Notes: generated from the letters alone by a model not told the origin. Numbered from the stretch's first letter, positions 35,595 to 44,899 are shown. The stretch: 64,000 nt of DNA from Aliivibrio wodanis (GCA_000953695.1 LN554846.1:1736001-1800000), one strand, 5' to 3'. Made by a program: numbers and translations.

Positions 35595-37431
35595 AGATTC
35601 AACTAAAAACACAGAACTTTTAAGCCGTAAAAAAATGCTTTTCAATCGTGAAAAAGCCCAAATCAATACCATTATGGGTGTGGTTAACTGCTATTTACGT
35701 GAATACGCGATACCGAAAAATCAAGTCGATTGGCACTTTAGCTCAGCCTCTCTGCCTCAGACTCTGAAAAAAAACTATTGTGCTCATCAACGTGTAGCTA
35801 TTCACTTACCTCACCAAAACCAATCTCAGAAGAATGGTTTGTTGGTTTTACCCGTTGAGTACATCAGCAAACTGGGAAAAGTAAAACTCAGTGATACACC
35901 TTGGGCTAAAATGCCCGGCACAACTTGGTGCAAGCTGGATGCAACGCAAACTCTGACACTTCTACTCAATTATCTAAAACAAGTGTTAGTGATTCCATTC
36001 AATCACGAGTTAGTCGAACAAATGGAAAACAGCTTATTGATCACCGAACAGTTCCTCAACTTAGGCAATACCTCTCAGTATCACAATGCGTTTATCGCAT
36101 CAGAACAATCATTGCTGTGGGGGCATACTTTTCATCCCACGCCAAAGAGTCGCTCAGGTGTCAGTATCGATGATTTACTCTCTTGCTCCCCTGAGGTTGG
36201 AGCTAAAGTTCCTCTGTATTGGTTTGAAGTCGATACCGCGCTGCTCGATGTCTTGAGCTCAGACAATCGAACTTCACCACAAAAAATGCTGAAGCAACTC
36301 GCACCAGAAAAGAGTCATTCTGCGGCAACCATGCTTTATCCCTGCCACCCTTGGGAAAATTACACCCTTTTACAAAATCCTGCGGTCAAACGAGCTATCG
36401 AACAAGGGAGAATAACTCCTCTGGGTTTAGGTGGTGAAAAGCTCTTACCCACCTCATCGGTACGCACTCTTTATCACCCTGATATGGATTGGTTCGCTAA
36501 ATTTTCTATCAACGTACGTTTGACTAACTGTGTACGTAAAAATGCATGGTATGAACTCGATAGTGCGGTTCAATTAACCTCGATTCTTCATCCAATAAAA
36601 GAAAGCGAACAGCTACACAACCCTGTATTTAAAGTAATGACAGAGCCTTACGCCACCACATTAAATCTAGAGTCTATCGCGGAGCAGCAACATTGCGATA
36701 TCATAAAAGCTCGTGAATCATTTGGTATTTTATATAGAGAAAACTTCACCTTGAGTGAAACTGATATCTTGCAACCAACTTTAGCCGGAGCCCTCTTTGC
36801 CTACGACAAAGACGGAAACAGTTGCATCGCTACTCAACTCAAACATAAGGCAACATCAACACAAAACCAGTATAAAAGTGTAGCAATATTATGGTTCGAG
36901 CGTTATTTACATTGTTTAATCCCGGGTATATTTAACTACTACTTTAAGCATGGTGTGGCGTTTGAACCTCATTTACAAAATACGTTGATTGGTTTCGAAA
37001 AAGAGATGCCATGCTGTGTATGGATTCGAGACTTAGAAGGCACCAAATTACTGCCAGAGTTTTGGTCGCCAGAGACTCTACATCAACTATCTGATCGTGC
37101 TCGTCAATCTGTTTACTACAGCCGTGAACAAGGCTGGAATCGTATCGGTTACTGTACTTTCATTAACAACATCAGTGAAGCTATTTTCTTTATAGCAGAA
37201 GGGAATTCAGTACTTGAAGAGGCATTATGGGAAGCATTAAAAGACGCCATTACTCGCTGGCAGTCAATCAATGGTAAACAACCCGAATTGATTGCATTAC
37301 TCAATGGTGGCTACTTCCCAAGTAAAAATAACTTCACAACACGTTTGATGAGAAATGCCGATAAAGAATCTGGCTACACTCAAGTTTCGGTGCCTTGGGC
37401 AATTAAAAAACAAGGAGGTTCTCATGCATAA
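35566..37431 (+). CDS. pvsD: Vibrioferrin NIS synthetase PvsD
   Basis: A 621-residue IucA/IucC-family NIS synthetase, second in the pathway set. The ATG at 35566 (MLFTQLLPTED) is preferred over an in-frame TTG at 35554; it overlaps the end of pvsC by 29 bases. Family motifs: 'YPCHPWENYTLLQ', 'LLPTSSVRTLYHPDMDWFAKFSINVRLTNCVRKNAWYEL', and C-terminal 'HGVAFEPHLQNTLIGFE'. PvsD condenses citrate with L-serine in the first step of vibrioferrin synthesis in V. parahaemolyticus. Confidence 0.92.
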   Translation: MLFTQLLPTEDSTKNTELLSRKKMLFNREKAQINTIMGVVNCYLREYAIPKNQVDWHFSSASLPQTLKKNYCAHQRVAIHLPHQNQSQKNGLLVLPVEYISKLGKVKLSDTPWAKMPGTTWCKLDATQTLTLLLNYLKQVLVIPFNHELVEQMENSLLITEQFLNLGNTSQYHNAFIASEQSLLWGHTFHPTPKSRSGVSIDDLLSCSPEVGAKVPLYWFEVDTALLDVLSSDNRTSPQKMLKQLAPEKSHSAATMLYPCHPWENYTLLQNPAVKRAIEQGRITPLGLGGEKLLPTSSVRTLYHPDMDWFAKFSINVRLTNCVRKNAWYELDSAVQLTSILHPIKESEQLHNPVFKVMTEPYATTLNLESIAEQQHCDIIKARESFGILYRENFTLSETDILQPTLAGALFAYDKDGNSCIATQLKHKATSTQNQYKSVAILWFERYLHCLIPGIFNYYFKHGVAFEPHLQNTLIGFEKEMPCCVWIRDLEGTKLLPEFWSPETLHQLSDRARQSVYYSREQGWNRIGYCTFINNISEAIFFIAEGNSVLEEALWEALKDAITRWQSINGKQPELIALLNGGYFPSKNNFTTRLMRNADKESGYTQVSVPWAIKKQGGSHA

Positions 37432-38626
37432 TTCTCACCTGCTTCCTACACATATTAAGCAAGAAGTTCATCGACTGGCAGAACAGCAAGTGCAACCACT
37501 GTGTGCTTATCTGTATGACCTTAACGCATTAGAACTGCATATCAAACAGATGCGCCATGTCTTACCGAGAAACGTTGAGCTATTTTATGCCGCAAAAGCG
37601 AATCCTTCTGCACCAATATTACGAACTCTAGCTCCTTATGTTGATGGTTTTGAAGCGGCGTCAGGTGGAGAGCTTACTCACCTACACCAACAACAACTCA
37701 ACCAACCACTAATTTTTGGTGGCCCGGGAAAAATGCCAAGTGAATTAAAACAAGCGATAGAACTCAATGTTGATGCAATTCATGTAGAAAGCCTCACAGA
37801 GTTGCAACGCATTGGTATACTGACGGAGGAGTTAAATCGCCCTGCCTCGATCTTCCTACGTATGAATATCGACATTGGTGATATCACACTTAGTAAATTA
37901 GCCATGGGCGGAAAACCGACCCCGTTTGGTTTAGATGAGAATGAGTTAAACAATGCGCTGATATACTTACGTGATTTCCCCTTAATAAAGCTAAAAGGTT
38001 TCCACTTCCACTTGATGTCACACCAACTTGACGTCAAACGCCACCTCGCCTTAATGCAACGTTATTTCCAAGTGGTGAAATCTTGGAAAAATACATTTTC
38101 ACTCGATGAGCTGACAATTAATCTCGGCGGAGGAATGGGGATCAATTATCAAGATCCTAAACAGCATTTTCCATGGATGGAATTTTGTGACAAATTGGAA
38201 TTTTTGATTGCCAAAGAGCAACTACAAGATTGGACACTGCGCTTTGAGTGTGGGCGCTACATCTCTGCATTTTGCGGCTACTACGTAATGGAAGTGCTAG
38301 ATATTAAACAAAATCTTGGCGAGAATTTTGTGATCGCACGCGGCGGTACTCATCACTTTCGCACGCCCGCAGCACAAAACCATGATCACCCTTTTTCGAT
38401 TGTGGAAAGTAACCTGAAACCCGAAATTTCACATTCGATAAGCCATGCTACGGCCACGCTGGTTGGTCAGCTATGTACACCAAAAGATGTCCTAGCACGA
38501 AATCAATATATTGAGCATATCGACATCGGTGATTATGTGATCTTTTCTCTAGCAGGAGCTTACGCTTGGAATATTTCACACCAAAACTTTTTAATGCACG
38601 AGCCTCCTGTGTTCCATTACTTCTAA
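37424..38626 (+). CDS. pvsE: PLP-dependent decarboxylase PvsE
   Basis: A 400-residue fold-type III PLP decarboxylase (ornithine/diaminopimelate decarboxylase family). The ATG at 37424 has a perfect AAGGAGG upstream and overlaps the end of pvsD by eight bases. The PLP lysine is in 'VELFYAAKANPSAPIL' near residue 55, the Gly-rich phosphate loop is 'INLGGGMGINY', and 'FECGRYISAFCGYY' and 'GDYVIFSLAGAYAW' complete the active site. In the pathway it decarboxylates the citryl-serine intermediate to the ethanolamine form. A large hairpin follows. Confidence 0.92.
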   Translation: MHNSHLLPTHIKQEVHRLAEQQVQPLCAYLYDLNALELHIKQMRHVLPRNVELFYAAKANPSAPILRTLAPYVDGFEAASGGELTHLHQQQLNQPLIFGGPGKMPSELKQAIELNVDAIHVESLTELQRIGILTEELNRPASIFLRMNIDIGDITLSKLAMGGKPTPFGLDENELNNALIYLRDFPLIKLKGFHFHLMSHQLDVKRHLALMQRYFQVVKSWKNTFSLDELTINLGGGMGINYQDPKQHFPWMEFCDKLEFLIAKEQLQDWTLRFECGRYISAFCGYYVMEVLDIKQNLGENFVIARGGTHHFRTPAAQNHDHPFSIVESNLKPEISHSISHATATLVGQLCTPKDVLARNQYIEHIDIGDYVIFSLAGAYAWNISHQNFLMHEPPVFHYF

Positions 38627-38670
38627 TTTTAAGTGTAACTTGATATAACAGTGGTACAGTGAATTTTTCC

Positions 38671-38707
38671 ACCTAGGTAGAAATGATATAATTATTTCTA
38701 CTTAGGT
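38671..38707 (+). terminator. Hairpin after the pvs operon
   Basis: ACCTAGGTAGAAAT pairs with ATTTCTACTTAGGT (14 bp, one G-U) around a 9-base loop, and outer GTGAATT/AATTCAC arms extend it. It lies 44 bases after the pvsE stop. A T tract is weak. Confidence 0.6.
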
Positions 38708-38981
38708 AATTCACCAATTCCAATAATTATCTAATCATTATTAAAACCATGCGGAAACGCTTGAAAGACTGATCGAGCAGCTAAGTTTTAATTATTAGAA
38801 TCTAAAGTATAGCCCTTTTCACTACTAATCTTAGTATCAACAGCCATAAAGGACTATAACACTAGTTCTCTGGTTTATTCCTAATACACAATAAGTGTTT
38901 AAAAAACAAGAATTAGAAAAAATACAACTAACTGAAATACCGCTGCTATACTTGAGTAAATTCATAATGAGAAGAGTATCA
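38708..38981. other. Intergenic region before the diguanylate cyclase gene
   Basis: AT-rich DNA of about 270 bases with no gene I can support. It presumably holds the promoter of the downstream cyclase; no clear operator recognised. Confidence 0.4.
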
Positions 38982-41447
38982 ATGAAAACTCCTATTATAT
39001 TGCTTCTTTACTTATTATTACCGCTGCAAGTTATGGCAACAGAGATAGCGCTGTTTGTGCCACGCAGTGAGACCCCATTTTGGCAATCTCATATCAAATT
39101 TGTTCAAGCCGCTGCCAATGATCTCAATATTGACCTAAAAGTTTATGATGCAAATAACCAGTCACAAACTATGCTACGGCAGGTTACTGAAGCAAGTAAG
39201 CAAGGAGTCGATGGGATCTTGTTTATGAATTATGAACAAGTCGGAGAACAAGTTTTAGAAATAACCGACCGTCATAATATACCTAGTATTCTTTACAATA
39301 CTGGCTTTATTTCTGACGACCTACTACCCCGTACAAAATACCGAACTTGGATCGGTAGTATCATACCTGATGATCAAAAATCAGGCGCTCAATTAGCAGA
39401 GCAGCTTTTAGTTATGGCTGATGTTCATAAACTTGAAAAAGTAAATATGCTAGTCATTAACGGGAATCTTAAAGAAGTATCAGCTCAACAGCGTAATCAA
39501 GGACTTTATCAATTCATCAAGCATCAATCTAGAGTATCTATAGTTGCAGAAGATCATACCGGTTCAAATTGGAGCAGAACCGAAGCTAAACGCATCTTTA
39601 AAAAACATTATCAACAACACCCTGAAATCAATATGGTATGGGCCGCTTCAGACGAAATAGCTCTAGGAGTAAAAGCAGCAATCACAGAGCTAGCTATACC
39701 TGTCGATAACATTATTATTGGCGGTATTGATTGGCAACCAGAAGCGCTTCAAGCAATTAAAGATGGTGCACCCTATGTTTCGATCGGCGGTCATTTTTCT
39801 GAAGCCGCATGGGGATTAATCTTACTCAATGACTACCTTAATGGCCTTGATTTTGCCTCGGAATCAACCCAGTTCCACTCTCGTATGTTTGCAATTAATA
39901 GTCAAAACATAGATATGCTTCAAACCCTTATTAGTGATACTTGGCAACGTATTGACTTCACAGCACTATCAAAAAATCAGCAGGGAAACACATTCTATAA
40001 CTTCAGTATTAAATACTTATTAGATACCTACTACAAAGGGACTAAAGCGCTAAAACTAACAAATGAAGAGATAACCTGGCTAAAACAGCATAATAGCCTT
40101 AAGCTAGCTATCGACATCAACTGGCCACCGTTTGAGTTTGTTAATAACCAAGATATATATCAAGGGATCTCTGCTGATTATATCGCCCTTATTTCAAAAC
40201 GCTTAGGTATAGAGCTAGTTCCTAGCATTAATATGAACTGGCTAGACGTTGTTCAAGCCGCGAAGCGACGAGAGTTAGATGTCTTCCCTGCACTAGCTAT
40301 CACTTCAAGCCGCTTAGAGTATCTCAATTTTACTCGTCCCTATCTTAGTTTTCCAATGATGATTATTACCAATCAAGATATTCCTTATGTTCCTGACATT
40401 AAGACATTAAACGGTAAAGAAATTGTGGTCGTTAAAGGGTATGCCTCCCACGAGTTACTTCTTAAAAATCATCCAAAGATTAAGCTACTTACCGTCAATA
40501 ATGTTTCCGAGGCACTTGAAGCAGTCTCTTCTGGTCGAGTGTCTGCCTATGTAGGTAATATCGCTACCGCCAATTACGTGATGGCGCGAGATGGGTATAC
40601 AAATTTAAAGATCTCAGGAGCGACACCGTATCGTTTCGATCTCAGTATGGCCGTTCGTAACGACTGGCCCATTTTTCACAGTATCTTACAAAAAGCACTC
40701 GATTCACTTTCCGAAGAAGAAAAGAAGTCCATTTATTCTCGTTGGGTAACATTACGTTATGAGCACTCTGTCGATTATGGACTCGTTTGGAAGATCGTCC
40801 TCGCGTCATTATTAGTGCTGATGCTACTCAGTTACTGGACTCATAAGCTCTCAACTCTAAATCAGAAATTAAATTATGAAGTCACAGAGCGAAAACAGAT
40901 CGAAAAACAACTTCGTGAAGAAAAGAAAAAGATTGAAAAACTAGCCATTACCGATTCCTTAACAGGCTTATTTAACCGTCGCCATTACAATCAAATACTA
41001 CCTGCTGAGATTAACAGGGCTCATCGCAGTAAAGATTGGCTCAGTTTTGTTATTTTAGATATTGATTACTTTAAACAATACAATGATAACTATGGTCACC
41101 ATAATGGAGATCATCAACTGATCTCACTCGCTAATACTCTAAAATCAAAGTGCCACAGAGCATCAGATTATTGCTTTAGATTAGGAGGAGAAGAATTCGG
41201 GATTATTTTCTCAGGCTTAACCCCCGAAGAAGCAACATCATTTGTTGAAGAGTTTAGAATAGCTATCGAAAGGTTACAGATAGAACATAAATACAGTCAC
41301 ACTGCACCTGTTCTGACCGCTTCATTCGGTTTAGTTACAACCAAAGAGCCTAGATGCAAAATGGAACATCTCTATGAAACCGCAGACGCCGCTTTATACC
41401 GTGCTAAAGAGGCCGGACGTAATCAAGTTATTACAGACATTATATAA
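38982..41447 (+). CDS. Diguanylate cyclase with two periplasmic binding domains
   Basis: An 821-residue protein. The ATG at 38982 opens the signal peptide MKTPIILLLYLLLPLQVMA; upstream in-frame ATGs would only add a charged leader. Domain order: a LuxP/ribose-binding-like domain (about 20-325, 'ALFVPRSETPFWQSHIKF', 'GGIDWQPEALQAIKDG'), a bacterial extracellular solute-binding family 3 domain (about 370-610, 'LAIDINWPPFEFV', 'FTRPYLSFPMMI'), one membrane helix (about 617-637), a coiled coil and a GGDEF domain. The active site is intact (GGEEF at about 735), with RASD five residues before it as an inhibitory I-site. It should make cyclic di-GMP in response to periplasmic small molecules. Ligands unknown. 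Confidence 0.88.
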   Translation: MKTPIILLLYLLLPLQVMATEIALFVPRSETPFWQSHIKFVQAAANDLNIDLKVYDANNQSQTMLRQVTEASKQGVDGILFMNYEQVGEQVLEITDRHNIPSILYNTGFISDDLLPRTKYRTWIGSIIPDDQKSGAQLAEQLLVMADVHKLEKVNMLVINGNLKEVSAQQRNQGLYQFIKHQSRVSIVAEDHTGSNWSRTEAKRIFKKHYQQHPEINMVWAASDEIALGVKAAITELAIPVDNIIIGGIDWQPEALQAIKDGAPYVSIGGHFSEAAWGLILLNDYLNGLDFASESTQFHSRMFAINSQNIDMLQTLISDTWQRIDFTALSKNQQGNTFYNFSIKYLLDTYYKGTKALKLTNEEITWLKQHNSLKLAIDINWPPFEFVNNQDIYQGISADYIALISKRLGIELVPSINMNWLDVVQAAKRRELDVFPALAITSSRLEYLNFTRPYLSFPMMIITNQDIPYVPDIKTLNGKEIVVVKGYASHELLLKNHPKIKLLTVNNVSEALEAVSSGRVSAYVGNIATANYVMARDGYTNLKISGATPYRFDLSMAVRNDWPIFHSILQKALDSLSEEEKKSIYSRWVTLRYEHSVDYGLVWKIVLASLLVLMLLSYWTHKLSTLNQKLNYEVTERKQIEKQLREEKKKIEKLAITDSLTGLFNRRHYNQILPAEINRAHRSKDWLSFVILDIDYFKQYNDNYGHHNGDHQLISLANTLKSKCHRASDYCFRLGGEEFGIIFSGLTPEEATSFVEEFRIAIERLQIEHKYSHTAPVLTASFGLVTTKEPRCKMEHLYETADAALYRAKEAGRNQVITDII

Positions 41448-41459
41448 AGATATCTAGTA

Positions 41460-41482
41460 TGCCTTTAAGTTCTTTAAAGGCA
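41460..41482 (+). terminator. Rho-independent terminator
   Basis: TGCCTTTAA pairs with TTAAAGGCA around a 5-base loop, 12 bases after the cyclase stop, followed by a T-rich stretch. Confidence 0.7.
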
Positions 41483-41608
41483 CTTTACTTTATTTATGCA
41501 CCATTTATGTTTAACATTTCTCATTCATTTGTCTTTTATCTTTACTTTCCCATCTTCAACTCGCTACACTAATGCCGCCTTTTTAACTTGTGACCATTTT
41601 TAGCTACT

Positions 41609-42625
41609 ATGTCTCGATTTTTAATTATTTTCATTATGTTGTTTTCTTTCTCTGTTTATGCTGATCCTTTAGAAGATAAAGCTGAACTGGGGGATGCGCG
41701 TGCGCAGCTCAAACTTGCTATGGAGTATGAATCTGGCACTAATCGTCCGATTAATATTGATCATGCAATTCAATGGTATAAACAAGCTGCAATACAGGAC
41801 AATACCACCGCTCAGTTTAACCTTGGTCAAATTTTCAAAAATGGCTATGGTGTTGCCCAAGACAGCAAACAAGCCATTTATTGGTTTACCCGCGCAGCCA
41901 CTCAAAATCATCCGCCTTCTCAATTCTACTTAGGTGAGATTTACGAGTACGGATTATCTGGAAAAGTTGACTTATATAATGCTTCACTATGGTATCAAAT
42001 CGCCTCGCATAACGGCCACGGTGAAGCGATGCTTGGTTATAATCGAGTATTAAAATCGTTAGCCGAACAACAATTAGAGCAAGAGACTAAAAAAGAGATC
42101 GAAACAAAAGTTGAAGTCACTCAACCAGAACTTATTAAGCCAGAAGCTGAACCGAAAACGATCATTATTAAACAGATACAAAAACCTGCAGTTCTAATCA
42201 CTTTTGGTACTTACCTGCTTATCGCTATCATGTTTGTAATCTTAATATTTCTTTTATTACGATTAAAAAAGACCATTAAACACAATAAAGAAGAAGTATC
42301 GACGTCCCCTAATACCAACTTTGCTAAATCACTACAAAGTGAAAAACTAAAACACCTACAAGAAAATAATGATAAATTAAAAAGTCGTATTGATGCTCAA
42401 GAAGTAACAATTAAGCGACTAAATATTGAGCTAGATACATCCAGAAAGTCATCCTCCTCACACTTTACTCCTTATCAATTGCTCGGTGTAACTACGAGAA
42501 ATAGCGGCTCTGAACTTAAAAAGCAATATCGTAAGCTTGCTCAGCTTCATCACCCTGATCACGGGACAGACGGTGTGATGTTAGCCGAAATTAATAAAGC
42601 TTATAATGCAATTAAGAAACAGTAG
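41609..42625 (+). CDS. Sel1-repeat, membrane-anchored J-domain protein
   Basis: A 338-residue protein with an unusual order: signal peptide (MSRFLIIFIMLFSFSVYA), about four Sel1-like repeats (residues 24-150, e.g. 'AIQWYKQAAIQDNTTAQFNLGQIFKNGYGVAQD'), a membrane helix (about 196-218), a coiled coil (about 240-280) and a C-terminal J-domain (about 284-338: 'YQLLGVTTRNSGSELKKQYRKLAQLHHPDHG') with the HPD motif intact. If the topology is as drawn, the Sel1 repeats are periplasmic and the J-domain cytoplasmic, so DnaK would be recruited to the inner membrane. Function unknown. The Shine-Dalgarno is weak. Confidence 0.8.
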   Translation: MSRFLIIFIMLFSFSVYADPLEDKAELGDARAQLKLAMEYESGTNRPINIDHAIQWYKQAAIQDNTTAQFNLGQIFKNGYGVAQDSKQAIYWFTRAATQNHPPSQFYLGEIYEYGLSGKVDLYNASLWYQIASHNGHGEAMLGYNRVLKSLAEQQLEQETKKEIETKVEVTQPELIKPEAEPKTIIIKQIQKPAVLITFGTYLLIAIMFVILIFLLLRLKKTIKHNKEEVSTSPNTNFAKSLQSEKLKHLQENNDKLKSRIDAQEVTIKRLNIELDTSRKSSSSHFTPYQLLGVTTRNSGSELKKQYRKLAQLHHPDHGTDGVMLAEINKAYNAIKKQ

Positions 42626-42748
42626 CCCCAAAAATCAGAGAATACCTTTACAAATTAGGCTTTGCCGATATAATGCCACCACTTCAAATGTTACAAAAAT
42701 GTAACTCGAACTGTGTGGGATTGAAAAATAAGAAAGTAGAGAAGTATT

Positions 42749-42913
42749 ATGTTTAATTTAGAAGGTCATTGTGACTGGTGCAGAAAACCTGCAATGGTTC
42801 TACAACATAAATATTGTGATGGCGCGAAATACTACGCGTGCTCAGGTTGCAACGATTACGCAAAAATAGATATTAGAGAATATAATTTAGCAGAATTGCA
42901 ACAAGCCAATTAA
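42749..42913 (+). CDS. Small zinc-ribbon protein (54 aa)
   Basis: A 54-residue protein too short for routine gene calling. It reads MFNLEGHCDWCRKPAMVLQH and continues with C-x7-C-x2-C spacing ending in 'CSGCNDYAKIDI', giving two CxxC pairs (Cys8/Cys11 and Cys31/Cys34) plus Cys23, the pattern of a zinc ribbon. AGAAAGTAGAGAAG just before the ATG supplies a purine-rich ribosome-binding site, and a hairpin terminator follows at ~70 bases. Probably a nucleic-acid or protein-binding accessory; no function can be assigned. Confidence 0.65.
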   Translation: MFNLEGHCDWCRKPAMVLQHKYCDGAKYYACSGCNDYAKIDIREYNLAELQQAN

Positions 42914-43282
42914 AAGTAACACCAGTAATAGAGGCTCAATTATAACGGGTATCGAAATAAAAGCTCAACCTGTAGAATCAAGTCGGCGAAAGGTCACTAA
43001 CCTCTTCGCCTTCTTACTTTCTACTACTCTCCTCTTAGATCCCAAAGAATATTCGACCTACTCACACGTCTTTTAAAGCTGGTATATTCATCAAACTCTT
43101 TCTTCTCCTCAGCATACCGTTTAAACAGAAATCTCATCGACTTTTAGCTCTATCTTTGAGATAAAAAATCCCGAATATTGCTAGTAACGATACTCTTACA
43201 AATATTTTTATAGGATTACTTATAACTTAATGGTATATTTTATATAAAATAAATAGATTTATAACATACATGGATTATAAAA
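42914..43282. other. 369-bp intergenic region
   Basis: It contains a terminator-like hairpin (42985-43010) and, on the minus strand at 43024-43137, a possible 37-residue frame (MRFLFKRYAEEKKEFDEYTS...) that is highly charged but has only a weak ribosome-binding site. The right 150 bases are very AT-rich and probably carry the promoter for the lipoprotein gene at 43283. Confidence 0.4.
42985..43010 (+). terminator. Terminator-like hairpin after small zinc-ribbon gene
   Basis: GGCGAAAGGT pairs with ACCTCTTCGCC (one bulged base) around a short loop, followed by a pyrimidine-rich TTCTTACTTT run. Confidence 0.6.
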
Positions 43283-43945
43283 ATGAAAATAAGAGCAATA
43301 CCATTTTTTATATTGGCTTTTTCCGTTAGTGGCTGCAACAGTAATACTAATGAAAACATAAATAAAGAAAATGCCTCTATATGTTTTAATAAGACGCTAT
43401 ATGAAGTAGGGACAACGTATTCTGTCACTTATAAAGACCAGGATAATAACATTGAAAATTCTACTGTTAATATAATAGAGGAAACTGAATACAGGGGCCA
43501 ATCAGCCCAAATCCAATCTAATGGAGAAGGTGAGCGCTATTTTTCAGTCGATACCTATAATAAACAATTTACTCTTTTAGGTGGTCGTGATGATGATAAT
43601 GAATTCTATTATATACCTGGTCTTATAACTAAGTTTGACGTAAATAGTGGCGATATTCAGGAAGAAACAGTAACCATGATATCGAAAGGCTTGGTGAGTG
43701 ATGTCGAATCGGTACAGAATATAACATCTGAATATAAAGGTTTTGAAACAATTACTGTGCCAGCAGGTACTTATAAGTCATGTAAGTTTGAGACAAATTA
43801 TACATATACACAATCAGATGGCTTGACAAATACATTAAGCACTGTCATTTGGTATGGGGAAAATAATGGGCTTCCTATTCAGTTTACTTCTAAAAATGAA
43901 ACAGAGAAACTTATTCAAGCTGAGATAAATGGCTCTAACATTTAG
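43283..43945 (+). CDS. Hypothetical lipoprotein
   Basis: A 220-residue protein with a lipobox (FSVSGC, Cys at residue 18), so it is exported and lipid-anchored. The mature part is beta-rich ('VGTTYSVTYKDQDNN', 'GFETITVPAGTYKSCKFETNY', 'VIWYGENNGLPIQFTSKN'). The 'VPAGTYKSCKF...YTY...WYGEN.GLPI' pattern resembles the DUF-type lipoproteins in which a surface-exposed beta sandwich ends with 'WYxxxxGxPI'. I cannot name the family. It has its own promoter region; the next gene begins ~100 bases later. Confidence 0.6.
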   Translation: MKIRAIPFFILAFSVSGCNSNTNENINKENASICFNKTLYEVGTTYSVTYKDQDNNIENSTVNIIEETEYRGQSAQIQSNGEGERYFSVDTYNKQFTLLGGRDDDNEFYYIPGLITKFDVNSGDIQEETVTMISKGLVSDVESVQNITSEYKGFETITVPAGTYKSCKFETNYTYTQSDGLTNTLSTVIWYGENNGLPIQFTSKNETEKLIQAEINGSNI

Positions 43946-44049
43946 TTCATGTTTAATATCATTTACTACACTCAGCATGAACAGTTTACCGAGTGCACTT
44001 TAGTTTAAAAGATCAAATTTAAGAACGATTATATAGAAAAGGCTTGTAG

Positions 44050-44847
44050 ATGAAAAAGGTGCTATTTATTATTTCTATTATATTAATAATAATTTCATTC
44101 TATTTTAATCAACCTGATCATACTTCGTATAATCGTTCTAAATTAGAGCTTCCCCTATGTAAAATAACAAAGCCAACAGTTATTACTCGTATTTCATATA
44201 TTGTTGACTCTTCTCTCAGAGAGTCATACAAGAAAGAATTAGCGCAAAAGCAAGTTGAGTTCTCAAATACTATTCTAGTAAATTCATGTTTAGCTTTACG
44301 TAGACAATTAGTTTCATTTAAATATATCGATTTAGAATTGTCTGGTAGCGAATATTTTGATGAGCTTCATAATCAAGCAAGTATGGCTATTGGGAATGAT
44401 GTATTAAAACCTTTGAGAGAAAACCCTTTGGACTTCTATGTTTTGGTTGTCCCTAGCGATCATTTAGTTTTTGAAGATGGAACCATTGGGGCTACTGATT
44501 GGGAGCTAAGTGACAGTTATATCTTGTTAGCGGATGATGCAGCTCCTGATACTTTAGAGCACGAGTTTGGGCATTTAATGTGGGCTAACCACTCTGAAAC
44601 CTGGTTGTTTTCACTTCGCCAAGGAGAATTAGAACGCTCTACTCGACCTGAAAATAGATATCTAATCAAACCATATGCTCGTGCTTATAAGTGTTCAAAT
44701 GCAGGGACAGTAATGAGTTACGAAAAGATTAGGTTGCCAATATATTCTGACCCAACAATTCATTATCGTTCAGAGCCCTGCGGTAATAAGCTTCATGCCG
44801 ATAATCGTAGAAGAGTTCAGGAATATATCAACAATCTCAGGAAGTAA
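44050..44847 (+). CDS. Metzincin-like zinc peptidase, secreted or membrane-anchored
   Basis: A 265-residue protein with an N-terminal hydrophobic segment (MKKVLFIISIILIIISFYFN), either an uncleaved anchor or a signal peptide. The zinc site is HEFGHLMWANH at residues 171-181 (HExxHxxxxxH spacing). The position normally occupied by Gly in metzincins is Trp. A Met-turn-like 'GTVMSYEKI' follows at about 219-227, as expected about 40 residues downstream. The combination supports a metzincin-type zinc endopeptidase acting in the periplasm or outside; the substrate is unknown. AAAAGG precedes the ATG. A membrane protein gene follows at 52 bases and may be co-transcribed. Confidence 0.72.
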   Translation: MKKVLFIISIILIIISFYFNQPDHTSYNRSKLELPLCKITKPTVITRISYIVDSSLRESYKKELAQKQVEFSNTILVNSCLALRRQLVSFKYIDLELSGSEYFDELHNQASMAIGNDVLKPLRENPLDFYVLVVPSDHLVFEDGTIGATDWELSDSYILLADDAAPDTLEHEFGHLMWANHSETWLFSLRQGELERSTRPENRYLIKPYARAYKCSNAGTVMSYEKIRLPIYSDPTIHYRSEPCGNKLHADNRRRVQEYINNLRK

Positions 44848-44899
44848 CTTCACGTAATGAATGGATTTTATGCAAATTTATGTATCAAGGAAAAATAAT

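Noticed and set aside
43024-43137. 37-residue minus-strand frame in the gap before the lipoprotein gene
   Set aside because: Charged and plausible as a peptide, but with a weak ribosome-binding site and no family resemblance; noted only within the intergenic entry.
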